Shown in pieces: positions 32,101 to 45,600 of a stretch of DNA of 64,000 nucleotides. The stretch spans positions 78,408 through 142,407 of the forward strand of contig WIXG01000207.1 in NCBI GenBank assembly GCA_009869945.1, given 5' to 3'. The stretch's first letter is position 1, and each line of letters starts with the position of its first letter. The notes under the pieces were generated by a model. That model saw only the letters and a program-made list of their open reading frames with translations. It was not told the origin of the DNA and made no database searches. A program made the position numbers and the translations under genes. The DNA is from Mesaphorura yosii. Taxonomy: Eukaryota; Arthropoda; Collembola; Poduromorpha; Tullbergiidae.

Positions 32101-35100
32101 AATAACGCCTCAGGCGGGCGGCGAGCTCAGTTTCATTCTGTGGCCCATGGAATTTTACATAAGGTGAAATATACGGGTTTGGGCCGGTCCCCCGGCTCAC
32201 ACAGAAACTGAATGATAAGATGCCATAACAAAATTTCACCACTGCGATATGATGTTGACATAGACGGCTCGCAGCCAAGTCAGTGATGGGTATAATTAAT
32301 AAATGGAAATGCCCTGAAAGACACGACTTATGGTATTTATGAATCATGAACGACCTTGCTGGTTGCTATTTGTGAGACAGTGAGCCTTCTGGTTCTTTGC
32401 TCGTCCTGAAACTTTAATTAGACTTGAGGTAGGTTCCAGCAAAGCCCGTAACGCCCATTCGAATTCACAATTCACAACGAAGGGTTGTGTGTCTTGTAAC
32501 TCGACAAAGTGTTTGCTCCCTGAAAACATCATGCACTGAAATATTAATGTATTCCTGGCCTGGCTCGACTTCGACTCCTTCGCTCTCGAGTCGCGAGTTC
32601 CTTTCCTTCTCTAATCACAATTTGCAAAGTTTCAAGGTGATTTCCCCGCCGACCCAAGTCAAGTCGCACTCATGTTGAAGTCTTGTCTTGTCAGTCATGC
32701 CGGCATCATGTGAACTCCGTTACCTGACCTTGTTTACTTATTTAAGCGCTATTTTCCAGGCTGGCTCCAGAGCGAAAGGAATACATACAAAATGTGAGTG
32801 CCAGTCGACGTGCTTGTATCTTTTTTGTATGCCGCTTTGCTGCACGTACACCTAACGAGCGTGTGTCTGGCAGCACGCTCATTATTGCACGGAATTATTC
32901 ACGTGGAATCGTAAAGCTAAGCGGAGGTATTAATGGGAGCTGTTATTTTTATCACCCGGTCAAAGCCAATATATCTTCCATGCCCTGGCCCTATGGTTTT
33001 GTCTTTGATACTGATAGAGCAAAACCTTGATCTTCATGCCCAAGCGACTAGTAAAGTTGAATAGACATTCAGTCTCCGAGTGATGGCTACAAATAATCCC
33101 AAGTACTGTGCAATGATGCAAGTGATCAAGGCGCTTTGATGTTGAAGCACAATAAAGACAATAATGTCTGAGTCGGTTCGTAGTATAGGCAGTCTAGAGT
33201 TTAAAGGTCACGCTGGATGCAATGCAAGTAACATCCTATTTCTATTTCTATTTCTTTTGCACTCAGCGTACCTGCTGGAAGGTGAATTAAAGTTTGTACA
33301 GATGATGGTCGGAATAATCGGATTTGTGCTCGCACTGCCATTCCCGTTGCCAGTTGATGACGGTGACACAGAAGACGAGCCCGTCGTCACCGGCGGCACT
33401 CCAGACTCCACGATCGTTAGTTGTGCTGGAGACGAACAGCTGCGGTTATCATCTTCAACGTCGTACACGGAGCCCGGAGTTTTGCCCTCCATCATCTCCT
33501 CGCAGAGCGTGTGCGCGTTCGTGTTCGTCAAAGAATGTTTCGTGGAACAGCCGGAATGTCGGTTGTCCTCCACTGAGCATATGAGAGAAAGGCAAAATGT
33601 AAAGGAAGTTAGTGGACACTTCAACAAAATTTAATACCTCAGTGCACGTGGGTTGAAATTAGGCTCTAATTACAAACGCCATTACTTGCTTCATGCGAAT
33701 TTCGAAAGAACTTACTTTGACGATCGCAGATGATATCCGACCTTTCGTCGCCCGAGTTTGAAATGGAACCACCGCACGGCGGGGCCACAGTCATCCGCTT
33801 GCTGCACGGGCCAACTCGTGCGTCAATGGAATCGCACAATTCCACCTTTCCAACAGCACTCTATGAAAAGGATTCGAGATTAATTAATTAGCGCTATCAG
33901 ATCAGGAGGAAGACTTGAGATCAAAGAAACCATGCAAGACAAGCTGAAAGGTGGCTTACCCTCATGTTGAGCTTCTCCGCCAAATGCTTGACTAATTGCA
34001 GGCAAAGACTGTCGCCTGGATAGATTCCCTTTCGATCAACGAGAAAATGCATCGTCTCGTTCATGCACTCTTGATATCCCTGCTGATACTGCTGTTCAGA
34101 GTACTCTTGGTCAATAGTAAGCTTGTTGGTCCGATCTGAAAGGCATTGTTGTGGAGAAGACGGTCCAGATTGCGAGAGGTTGGAGATGACCATGAGCCCT
34201 TTTCGGACCAGTGGACTGTACTCGCAATTATCTGGAAACGGCATAGGCAGACAAAGAGGTAGACATTTTATCTGGGGAGAACCTTGCAATTGTAAATATC
34301 TCATTCTTCCTACCTCCATGTGGACACGGATGAGTTTGCAGGTGCTGCAGGTGTTTAATGGCCAGCTCCACAATCTCCGTCTTTTCAATTCGCCCACGAC
34401 CTTTTCGGAGAGAGGCTTGTGGGAGAAGCCGGGCCAAGTCGGCCAGACAATTGTTCATCCGATCCCGTCGACGCTTCTCGATTATACGGTGAGACAATGG
34501 GTCCTGTTTGCATGTACATTAGAACAGCGAAGTAATTAATTAGTGGGTTCCGGAAATTCGAGCCGAAAACTCTTCTTGGAGACGGTTTGAATAGACTCAA
34601 ACTTTATGCAAGAAGGAATCAAAGACAGTAACTATTAACATGGTCCAAATTCGCTACAGATTCCTAGAAGAAACGAATGAAAGGTGAAAACAGTTTGTAG
34701 AGAAAGTGGAAACTTACCCGGACAGTTTTCTTCTTCGGAAATCCATAGTCGCTGTCATCCAACTGAACAGTGGCGAAATTCAGATTCCTGAAATTAAGCC
34801 AAGTTTTCATAAACTGAGTAAAAGCCGTGACAAAACCTTTGAAATTACCGAAGCCAAACGGGGTTTCATCGGCACAACTTTCAGTTTCATTCATTCTTAT
34901 TTTAATGTGAAATCGTATATCAACTTCCTAGAATTTCAGCTAATTTGCCTTGAGATAAAGAGATAATTACATTGGCCTGACTCGTGGCCTGATACGAGAT
35001 AAGTTAACTCAACTGAAGTAATTTGACTTTTGACGGGTTCAAATTTCCGAGATTTATCCTTTGTTATGGCTGGAAAGTCTTATCAGACGTTGCATGACTC

Positions 35101-38100
35101 CAATTAATTGGCAATTCCTGGTGAAAGTAATAACTACGTGTAATTTAGAATACAGCCAAGTTAAATCTCGATACTTGGTTCACTTTCGTACGAAGTGCGT
35201 AATGCCGAATCATCAAATTCAATTGAGTATTTCATTGATCATTCCACAGATGCAAAGGTTCAAAGTTTACACGAGTTCTTAAAATAGCCCTAAACAGAAG
35301 TGGACTGGTTGGCTTGACTAGACTTTGTGTACATACTTTGTTGGATGAGTTTAAGCCAAGCTTATACTTTGTGTACTTCGCCATGCAGAGCCCAGAATCA
35401 GAATCAGAACCCTTCGCTTCGTGCTTTTCGTTCGTTCCGGTGACCTTTGCCATTTGGAATTCAAGTTTCAATTTTCAGAATTTCAGCCACACACATTCAA
35501 CAAGCTACTCGTCTAGATTACGCAGTCGGCATTCCACCTCACGCGGGTTCGGCTTCATTGTAAATTGAATTATTCCACTTGATCACGATCACTCTTGGGA
35601 ATTTGGTATGGATCGAGCCACGGCCACGAACCATGCGATGCCATATTGGCCAGCCATGCAGTTAGACGTGGGCGAAGTGCGAAACGAATTCCCAGAAAAC
35701 TAGTGGCAAGGTGCACACGGCACTAAGGCACGAATCATGAAGGATGTACGTGGTTAGTGGAAATTTGCCCTCCGTAATTATCGACATCGGGTATCAGTTT
35801 CATTGTGTTGTCCTTCTGATTCCCGTTTCGTGACAAGCATCACGTTAATCGCTTACCATAAATCGTATATTGATAAAATGAGCACGTGCGAGTTGTTCAA
35901 CTACTAATTGACGACAATAGCCAGGTATCAGGTGTCACGGTGTCGGTGTCAGCTTCCCAACTCAGCCTACGTGACAATTAAGCTTGAAGTATTCGCATTT
36001 CGTATGCAAATGCAGTATGAAGTGTTAACCTGTTAAGTTAACCTTGAACTTTGCAGCCTCCAGCATTGCCAGCATAGCAAGTGGAAATCTGGAGCTGGCA
36101 GATCAAAGCTTCGATGAAAAGTGCAATGCAATGATGACGTCTTTCCCAATTTTGTTTGAAATCTTTGAACTTATTCTTTCCTATTCAGAAATTTCGATGC
36201 ATTTGTGTGCCTGGTTTGGTGTCTAGACTCGTGACTTCTCGTGCTTCGACAGGGCTTGTTGCATTTCACTTTGACCTCGACAGCCCAGAGAGCGCATCCT
36301 CACAAGTCTATAATGATACTGATGATAATGACAATGGCAAAGATAGCGAGACGGCCGACGTCTGTGCTTTATGTGCTTACGAAGGTAATCTTGTTTACGA
36401 GACGCGTGAGTCTGGCATGACGCGGAGTTAGTTACTTAAGTTATTGTCTTGTGGATGTGGAAGAAGGAAGTGAACGACGAACGTCGTCTCGTCGTGGACT
36501 TTGTGTCTGTGCATTCGCATTTCACGTTTCACAAACAGGACGGCCTCCAATTGCAATTTACACGCGTTTCCTTACGCTGACGCTGACCTTCTGAAGCTCG
36601 AGTCGAATATGCAGCATCCTAATGACCAGACCAACTCGTAGTCGTAGTACACAATGACCATGCACGAATGTGAATATAACCAAGGCTGAGGGCGAGCGGC
36701 GAGCGTACGCAATTCCTGGTCTGACTGTCTGTAGGCTAGACTGCGCTTAGATGATTTTTGGCTAGACATTTACGAAACGATTGACGGCAACGGCATGGCC
36801 TCATAAATCGAAGCAGGTTTCTCACATTTGGAGTTTGGCTTTACGTTTGTTTTGACTGCAACTGCAAATTGTGCAAAGTAATGGAGCAGCCTTCGAAATA
36901 CGATTTCGAGGCGTGATGCGTGAAGAAAATGACGGCGGGCAACCTTTCCTGTACTTTAATGAATTCTGCAATTCAACTCAGCACTTCTTTAGCAATTCTT
37001 TCAATCAGTCTCGCTTCTTTCTGTCTGTGAACGAAGAAGTGAAGTGACCCTCGTCGGCTAACAAAATTATTCAAAGGACACGTAAACTTCCAATCCAATT
37101 TCAAGCCAAATGAAAAATGTACAGATTTCAAGAGCATTCAGAGGCACACGCCAAAGTAAGCTGCCTACACAGTAAACAAGCAAACGAAGCCGTTGCTGCT
37201 GCACCCATTGATTTTGTATTTGAAATTTATGCGACTCAATTGAATGGGTCACAACACGAGAGCATGTTCCAGGCCTTTCTTGAATGTTTTCGTATTTAGC
37301 CGTTTGCATTAGCATTTGGCATTGTGTACTGGCAATTGAGGTCTAAATTTAGAACCGACTTGAAAAGTAGCAATTAGTAAATCATGAGCTCTGCTCGAGC
37401 GTAGGCTCGTTGGAGCTTAATTACACTACACGAGAGGGGGTTTGTCCCAGAAATCGATTCTGGAAACCTGCACCACACCGCCAAGGCGCAGCGGCTGCGT
37501 GGGTGGTTGTCGCAATCGCATGCTATGCACCGCTGATGTGGCAGGACATCTCGGCATTGCTTAAATTATTCAGCAGCAGACGAAGGAGCGTGGGGTCCGT
37601 CCATTGCCAATTGCTCATGCTTATGCCACTTTTGCCAGTTCCAGTATTTTCCAGTTTGCCAGTGTTGCAAGCCAAGCCAAACCATCACCATTCGCTGATA
37701 AAAATAAGGTTAAGCACACATCGAGGGCCAGGAAGGCCAGGCCAGAAGTATAACAACTCTACGCATAGGAGCGTGGAGCTCAAATCGTAGAGCAGTTGAA
37801 GCCTGAGTCTTAGTACGTAAGTAACCGTACACATGACACGATAAATTCGAAGGCTATGTGCTGTTGCTGTACACGTGAAACTTGTCCTCCCGCTCCACCA
37901 CAGCCACGGCTTACTTTGGAGAGCGAATGACGCAAATTGAGACTGAAACACGTGTGAACTCTTTTCGCGTTCGTGTTCTGCGTTCGTTCGTTCGCTCAGC
38001 CAGCCAGCCAGCCAGCTGAATGCTGAACAGGAACAGGACCGATAATAACTCAACTCAGGCCAGGCATGAATAGAGCTGTGTCCTGTAGCTAAAAGTGTAT

Positions 38101-41100
38101 AAACACTGGCACGGGCCGCATGAGCAGTGGCACTGGCTTGGCTATAAATACGAAACCAGGTTGCATTCATTAATTCCAGAATTCGAGTATGAACACGGCG
38201 CGGCTTGGTTTATGACAGCCGTCAGCTTTACCGATGCGATGGCCGGCCATGCCATTAGGTCACTCGTGCGCTCTACGCCTACGTGACTCCCATTCGCGTT
38301 CGCGAATCGATGCGAGTGGCAGACAAGGCGGTCGGTTGAAGGACATTTGAGCCCGAAGCGTGGCAGTGTACGGTGGATATTTCATAAATTCTGTTCCAAT
38401 TGCTTATTGCTGGTTGCTGTTTGCTGTCATGATTAAAAATTCTTGAATTAATTAAGCTGCTGCATTGCATGCTTGTTTCAAAATATTCATTATTGCCTTG
38501 CGAAAACGTACATGTGAGAGCCATGTGATCCTGTCATCTCAACTCAGCTCGACGTTAAAGGCTACGTTTTAGCCAACAAGCCAGCCGACATGTCCTGTCA
38601 TATCAGCCATCAAGTTAAGTAACGGCTAAGCAAAGCTGAGTCGAGTTCATTTGGAAATGAATCAAAATACCCGCAGCCACAGCTATGAACTTTGCTATAA
38701 TTAATGATATTTTCCTATTACCACGCCTTTGTCTTTGCGAATTGCCCACAATCCACCTACACTTCGGACTTTTGGATTTACGAACATAATGCATTGATAA
38801 ACCGCACCACGGCGATAATGAACGAGTAATGAAATTAAACCCGCTTAGCACTCCCGCACTGCACTGACAGGAACATAGGCCATCAACTTTTGAGAGGACG
38901 GTGTCCCAGTTACAGTCAGGGGTACCATCTTAGCTTAACGATAATAGGGAAATATGTTAATTGAGGCCTACCGCACAAAATCACGTACGAAACCGACAAA
39001 AAACCAAAGTAGAGCGAAAGGCGAGCAAAAGGCCTGCTACACCTGCGTCACGTCGAGCGCCAGCCAGGCGTGGCCTACGGCCATGGCGGTCGAGGCGTAC
39101 TGAATTAATCACTGCATTGATAAGGTCAGAGTTCACGAGCGAAATAGCGAAGAAAGGACAGCATAACGAAGAGATGAGAAACTTGAATGAGGCAGACCAA
39201 AAATGATGATGCAAAATATGAACTTTGCCCAGTTGTTCTTCGTGAACTGGAAAATTTTTCGATGTGATTTCCTTCATATGCATTGGGCGGGCGAAAGTTT
39301 TGCTAGAAATTGATGAAATGGAATTGCTAATTGAAAGTTTTTCGCAGATTGTACCGTGAACGTGACTTTGACCTTTGCTCTTATACATGAATCTCGTAAA
39401 CAATTGTAGTACGTATCAGGTATCATTCTGAATCATTCAATGATTTTCATGGTCACGCATTAAACACTAAGCTCTGATTGTCTAGCCTGTAATGATCAGA
39501 TCGTGTGAAAATGATGCAAAGCACGGGATCGCACACCCAAACGTTCATCGCGCATCTATTAACTGATATTGATAAGAATAGACTTTATTGATTCGGACGC
39601 CTGAACCGTGAATCGTCGGCGTGGGGACTGCAACTTGTTCTGTTGCCGTTTCATTATTTTTAAATTATGACGACATTTTGATTTTGATATGACTCCTTTG
39701 TCAGAAGCCCTTCCCAGTCCTGACGTCTAGTCTAGTCGCTGTCAGCACACACCAATCTCTCAAAAGTTCGAAGCTAAAAATATGATTGCGAACCATGACA
39801 AACATGAAACGAAATTCACGTTCACCTGTTCATCTGTGCTATCTTTTCCTTTCTCGAGTTCAATTTAGAGTCACGTCGGCGTCGGCACGTCCTCAGAGAA
39901 AGCTCAGAATTGAATTTTCAATGTCACTCAATAAAAAGTTTGTCTGATTTCCTTTCGTTCGTTGTTCTTTTCATGTAAATATTAAATGTCACGTTCTCTA
40001 ACTGGTTAACCTCCAGACGCCAGACCAGAGTAGGCTGTTTGATTATGGTAATCGAAAAACAAACGAAAGTCCCGTGAAGAGTTGACGAGACACATTGACA
40101 GCAAATTCACAACAAAACCGCCTTCGTTCAGAGAAAAGTCTGTGAAATGACGTCAATACTATTTTTTAACTTTAAATATACTCGTCCAGACGGACTCGTT
40201 TGCAGTTTAGTTTTCATAATTTTTGCTCCTCAGCCATTATTCTTGACTTCCTGTATGAGTTTTAAAGGTAGGACTTCAAAAGTTTGAACATGAAAAATGT
40301 CAAATTCTTCAGGTGAAAGCGGAGTATGAGCGGAATCAATGGAATGGAAATTCCCATGGCCTTCATACTTCGTTCACAGTGGCTGGAACCGGATCGGATT
40401 CATGTTTTCAGAGCGCAGACAGGTAAGGTAAGCACGTTTGGGGATCATCGCGTTCGCGAATCTATTTTTAGCTAACAGTTTCGTGTTCTTGTGTATTTTT
40501 ATTGTTATTTTGCCGTGCTTATTTCCAAGTCTTTCATCCTGTCTAAGATTTCCTGTTTGCCAGACTGGAAAATGATTTCTCAACTGCGTCACCAGGTAAA
40601 GAGCTCTTGCCTGTTAAGACGGAAGCCTGAGCGCGTTCCGTCCTGAGCAACCATCAGATAAAAGAAGATCATGCTTGTCGGGTCGAAGTCGGAGCCACGT
40701 GGCACGAGCCGAGCACGTGAACTCGAACTCGTTACACTCGAAACTCGATTCAAGAACTCAAATAAAAGGTACTCGTTAAACGACATGACGTGGACAGCGA
40801 AAGCCCGCCTGCCAACTAAACCCAGGCCAGACCAGGTAAATTGCAAGCACAGCGTCGATGTTGAGCTATTCAACTAGAACTAGGAACAATTGATGCAGCA
40901 ACCCAAGTATCAAATAGCACGTGTCACACAAATGCCAGCCCAATTAGTCATTCCTCCTTCTCGGAACCCCGTAAGCCGTAAACTTCCTTTATTACGGCGT
41001 GCTCGTTTTGCGTTTGCCATTAACGTAATGTTCAAGAATTATTAGCTACGATGATAGCGGCGCGTCTTAATGAGCTGAGAATAATCTTGACGCAGTACGT

Positions 41101-42649
41101 ACGCAGCCAGTAGTCAGAAAATATTAGTCTGGCATAATTACCATACTCCTAATTAATGATCACTTTCATGCAGACATCGCCGTGGTGCACTGGGAACAGA
41201 TTTGTGGGATGAATGATGTGGCCGGTCACGGCCGTAGCTGCAGTGACGTGACGGTAAAATCCAACCAGCCATTAACCAGCAGTAAAGCAGCAGCGATCCA
41301 GACGCAGACTTTAGCCTGACTACTTATTCTGTTATTCTCGGAATCGGAATGAACCAGATCACAGTACGCAGATCAAATTACTAATACATTATTTCAGCTA
41401 TTATTAGACCAAGCTGTGATCCTTCTTGGTACTTAATATGCAACAAACTCATTAAGTCGGTGGTTATTGGACTCTTTGAGCTATTTTTAGCGGAGATCCG
41501 AGACGCAGTAATCAAATCCAAAGTGACCTTTGTTTATGTAACGTCAGCGGCAGCGGCATGTCAGGTGATTGTGCGATGCTGTGGTGCTAATTATTGAGCA
41601 ATGCTGCTTGCTGGGCTTCGGGTCGGTTGAGCCCAGTTGATTCGTGGAGGAGGCAACAGAAGCTCAGAGCCTATCGGCTCATGGCTTGACCCCTGCCTGT
41701 CTCTTGGCTGAATTTATGTTTAGTACTGCTAAATATCTAAACTAATACAGATGATAAATGCTAAATACTAATGATGGATGCCGGATTATGTTAGGTACAT
41801 GCTAAACGGACTTGCTATGGAACACGCAAACACGACTCCGACTCCAGAAGAGAAGATTAAGATTCTGTAAATGATGAACATGGCTAAATATCAATGCATT
41901 GCCATACAGAGCTTAATCAGGCTCACTATAGGTGTTTCGCATTCGATTTCGTCTTGACGCTGAATAAGGAGAATCGAGAATGAGTTAAATTAATAGAGTT
42001 TTAAACTGAGTTAATGAGTTCGGACTTTAAGCTGCCGAACAGCGTCGAGGTTAGACATTACGTCAGTTTGGGCCACGCAGCAGCCGCAGGATTAGTAAAC
42101 TGGACGAAACTGCAATTGCTTCGTCATCGTCATCGCCAGCCGCAATGAAACTCCGTTTTCCATTTTTTCCGTGAAACAAAAATGGTCAACAATCAACAAA
42201 GCCTGTTGAACCTACCTTTCGTACTGCGCCATGAAATTGTGGCAGCCGGAATTGCTCGAGCCCTGCCCAGCATCGGAGCCGGCGCTGCTCCCACCTCCGC
42301 TTGTACACGCAGCGTTGCTGGCGGCTGCTGCCGCGGCCGCAGCACGCAGGCATTCGTTGATACGCTGCTGCTTGGCGAGCGAGCAACTCATTTCACGTTC
42401 GCGTTCCCGCTGATGTTGTTGGTACTCTTTTTCGCGTTCTCGATCTCGATCCATGGCTGCTACTGCTGATGCTGAAGACCCCGAAGCCGGTGTGCCAATC
42501 AAAAGCGATCGCGCTGAATGACAAAGATTCGAACTTCGATTATGATGATTTTGTGCGTGAGCGTGAGTGTGAGCCGGTAGCGGAAGTTCGTCGGAGGAAA
42601 GCGTTGGAGATGAAGTTTCTGAACAGTATTCGTATTTAGCAGAATCCAT
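29174..42649 (-). CDS. cwo: clockwork orange, bHLH-Orange circadian repressor, 1165 aa
   Basis: Seven coding exons join in frame: 42216-42649, 34718-34787, 34314-34503, 33960-34231, 33716-33860, 33272-33572 and 29174-31259. The product is 1165 residues. The bHLH domain (about 172-224) has the basic motif [14 protein letters not shown], without the Pro of HES or Gly of HEY proteins, and the segment [19 protein letters not shown]. The Orange domain follows at about 279-322 ([16 protein letters not shown]). Two further blocks match fly cwo as I recall it: [11 protein letters not shown] (507-517) and [16 protein letters not shown] (from residue 725). cwo represses E-box genes in the arthropod clock in opposition to CLK/CYC. 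The rest is disordered, with Arg-Glu dipeptide runs in the first and last exons. The start at 42649 is the first in-frame ATG. Intron 1 is 7.4 kb and the intron before the last exon 2.0 kb. Confidence 0.94.
31260..33271 (-). other. cwo intron 6
   Basis: A 2.0-kb intron between the sixth and last coding exons of cwo (donor GTACGC, acceptor TTTTAATTCCAG). It contains one CACGTG at 32900-32905. No nested gene or RNA hairpin was recognised. Confidence 0.75.
34788..42215 (-). other. cwo intron 1, long
   Basis: A 7.4-kb intron (donor GTAGGT, acceptor TTAATTTCAG) separates the low-complexity N-terminal exon from the bHLH exons. It is by far the longest intron after that of NSF. It contains at least six CACGTG E-boxes, a short CAGC microsatellite at 37997-38016, and no convincing exon on either strand. 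Alternative promoters or short first exons could be hidden here. Confidence 0.7.
37997..38016. repeat. CAGC microsatellite
   Basis: Five perfect CAGC units, preceded by three and a half CGTT units at 37981-37994. They lie in the cwo first intron. Confidence 0.8.
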
Positions 42650-45600
42650 ACTTACTAAACCGGGCTGTATCTGTATCACAGCGCGGGATCACAGTCACAG
42701 CAGGACAGGAGAGCAGAAACAGCAGCTGAAGGCTGAACCGATTCTGAGTCTGGCAAGTGCATTCTGGGAAACTCGCGTCACAGTCACAGTCCACAGTCAC
42801 GATTTGCAATCACAATGTTGCTGTTGCTCATTTGGGTTTGAATTGCACTTTAGACTTTAGTCTACAAGTCTATGGAATTTGTATTACAAAATTAAGACTT
42901 CCGAAAATTTTGATTGAAAATATAGTCTGTCTCTGTCTCTGCAAATTATGAAGCTAATAGCACCATAATTACATACCACGTTCAGAAAATTGCCTGCCGG
43001 TTGGTCGCACGACGCGCGTTGCTGCAGACGGAACCTGATTGATTGTTCGACTTTCGACGTTGATTGAGTAATTAATCCATCCAGAGTTCTGATCCAGATA
43101 CGAGATACGCTGTGACACTGGTCACGAGTCACGAGTCAAGCGAGTCCAGCAGCACGAGCAGATCAAATTAATTACAATCACATGTGCTTGAAGTTATTAC
43201 GTCGTATTGTATCTTAAAGTCACACGACGAGTGTCTGAGGGCCGGCGGAGTTATCAAATAAGTTAAGTTCTCCAGAAAAAGAAAAAGCACCACATTCGTA
43301 ATCGTGATTACGATTACGTAACAATATTTTATAATGTAAATCGCTTTGACTTTGACATGCGTCTTGTGTCTTTATGTCTTCTTGTCTCTCGTCCGTGTTT
43401 CAGGCACTGCACTGCACGAATAAACTGAAGAATGTATCATTAAGAATGTGTTAAGTGTTTACGATTCGCCGAGCCGCCGTCCGTCCATGAGTCCATGTGT
43501 ATAACTACAAAGTTTGCACGTACGTGGGATTAATGGGCAGTATATGTATTTTATAACGTGTTTAACAACTTTTTATAGCCTCCACTCGTGGTCGTGGTCG
43601 TGTGAGCTGGCAAAGCACCGAACGCGCACTGACTGACTGAGAGAGAGCCGCAGTGGAACTGAACTGAACTTGTGCCCGTCGTGCATTCTCTCCTACGATA
43701 CTTTCGCTGGACGGATGGAAGTGGAATTCATGCACGGTGGCAGGCAGCACGTAGAACGAAACATGAGGGAATGGAATCACGAGGACGAACCACCAGCATA
43801 AATAAACGTGGTTCGCGATACGCGAATAATCATATCAAACAGATAGCGTACGTAGTTGGTGGAATATTTGGTTATATAAGCGTATAGTCGCAGTCAAAGA
43901 GTTGGTCTCTCATCATGGCATCACGTGCGCCGTTAACGCTCAATGAGATTTTTTCAGCGTGCCGTGCTGCTTGCCTGGGCTAAAACTCGATTCAGCTTCA
44001 GGTACGCGGTACACTGACGCGAGTGTGACGGTGGTGGAAATATTTATCTCAAACTCAGGGTCATCCACGGAGTAGGCAAGGCAAGGCAGTCGCCAGTGTC
44101 AGGCAACTGTCATATTATCAGCGCGGACATGAAGTTAGAATTCCAATGCATTTTGACCGCTTGATTGGGTGGAGCTGCGACTTCAGCTTTGGCAGCAATG
44201 GAAAATCGAAAAATCCGGGTATTGCGCACGACGACGAGACTACGAGCACGACACACGACTGAATTTCTGTAAAGATGTCAAGCCTCAGCAAATTAGCGGG
44301 CTTCCAGTGAAAAACTAACAAGATGAGTGCTTCACTGGAAGTACTCCAGTGATTCGGTCGGCTGCAGCAAAACAAATGCATCGAGGACCGGTAATCCCTG
44401 CCACTGCCAATTACGCCGCGCCGTTGTAACGTTCATTCCTATTCGTATGCTCTTGTTATTTCTAGCTCGTCAATGCTCTTGCCAATTGAAAATTGCTTGT
44501 TTTGCCAATTACGTGATTTTGATTTTGCACACCGCGACTGCGACTGCGACGCGTGACTATCACTGATCATGCCAGCAGCGTAACACCGACAGCAAGCAGC
44601 CAGTGGCCTGGCGAGTTCATACTCCAAAGTACACCACCGCCTCGACACGTCGCAGCTCTCGAGTCTCGGGCAGAAGTACTCGAATGATTGTTTTTATTGC
44701 TCGCTTCACCGTTTTGCTGTCAACTTTAAATTCCTCAGAATTCGAGTTGGAGCATCGCTGTCAAATTCTTTGGAATTCTGCTCAGCATCACCTCGCCTCG
44801 TGTCTCGTCGTACCTCGTGCGTCGTGTAGAGCGCAACGCGCAAGGCCATCACATTATTTCGATAGAAACATATTGTCTTATATTCGTTTCCTTTCTATTT
44901 CGCGTCGTGTAACCTTTAATTGAACCTCATTAGTCACTCAGAACAGTACGGCAGAAGCCAGAAGCCAAGCCACAGCCACTCATCTGCAAGCAGGCAGTCA
45001 TGGTCATGTGAGAATGCTTCGACTGATGACGATGACTCAAAATATTTTGCCCCCGCACACGTGTACTCATAAAGCATAAATACTCAGAACTACTAGAACT
45101 CGAGAACGAGAACTTGATTTGGTCGTGCATGGTATTTGCCATTTGCATCTGTCCCTCGAGATGAAGAACGTGGAATGGAAATCCACGTCCACACGAGTCA
45201 CGTAGACCATGAGTACGACTTGAATCTGGGTTGCGAAATCCTGTGCACAGCGCTGCAATTGCTCGTGAGATTTCGATGGACAATGCGCAATGGCGATTAT
45301 TACAATGTTTAGCTGCAGTAACAGCAGTCAGCAGGTGTCTGTGCACGAGCGAAAGAAAAAATGTGACCCTGGAATTCATTACGCGTTCACGACACGAGGT
45401 GCTGAACTGCGACTCGACTTTGACTTGATTTGGCTTGACTTGATTTGACGTGTGGCTTGAGTGAATGCTGCCTGTTTGCTGTTCGCTGTTCGCTATGCAC
45501 GTTTGGCATCAACACGTTCGAGTTTTATGATGACACGGCACGAAACTTTGTAGCTCTGGTCGAGCAGAAGATAGGTTCTGGCTAAAGACAGGTTCGGCTT

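Noticed and set aside
38143-38150. TATAAATA as a possible antisense promoter inside cwo intron 1
   Set aside because: The initiator-like TCATT is too close and no exon or open frame follows.
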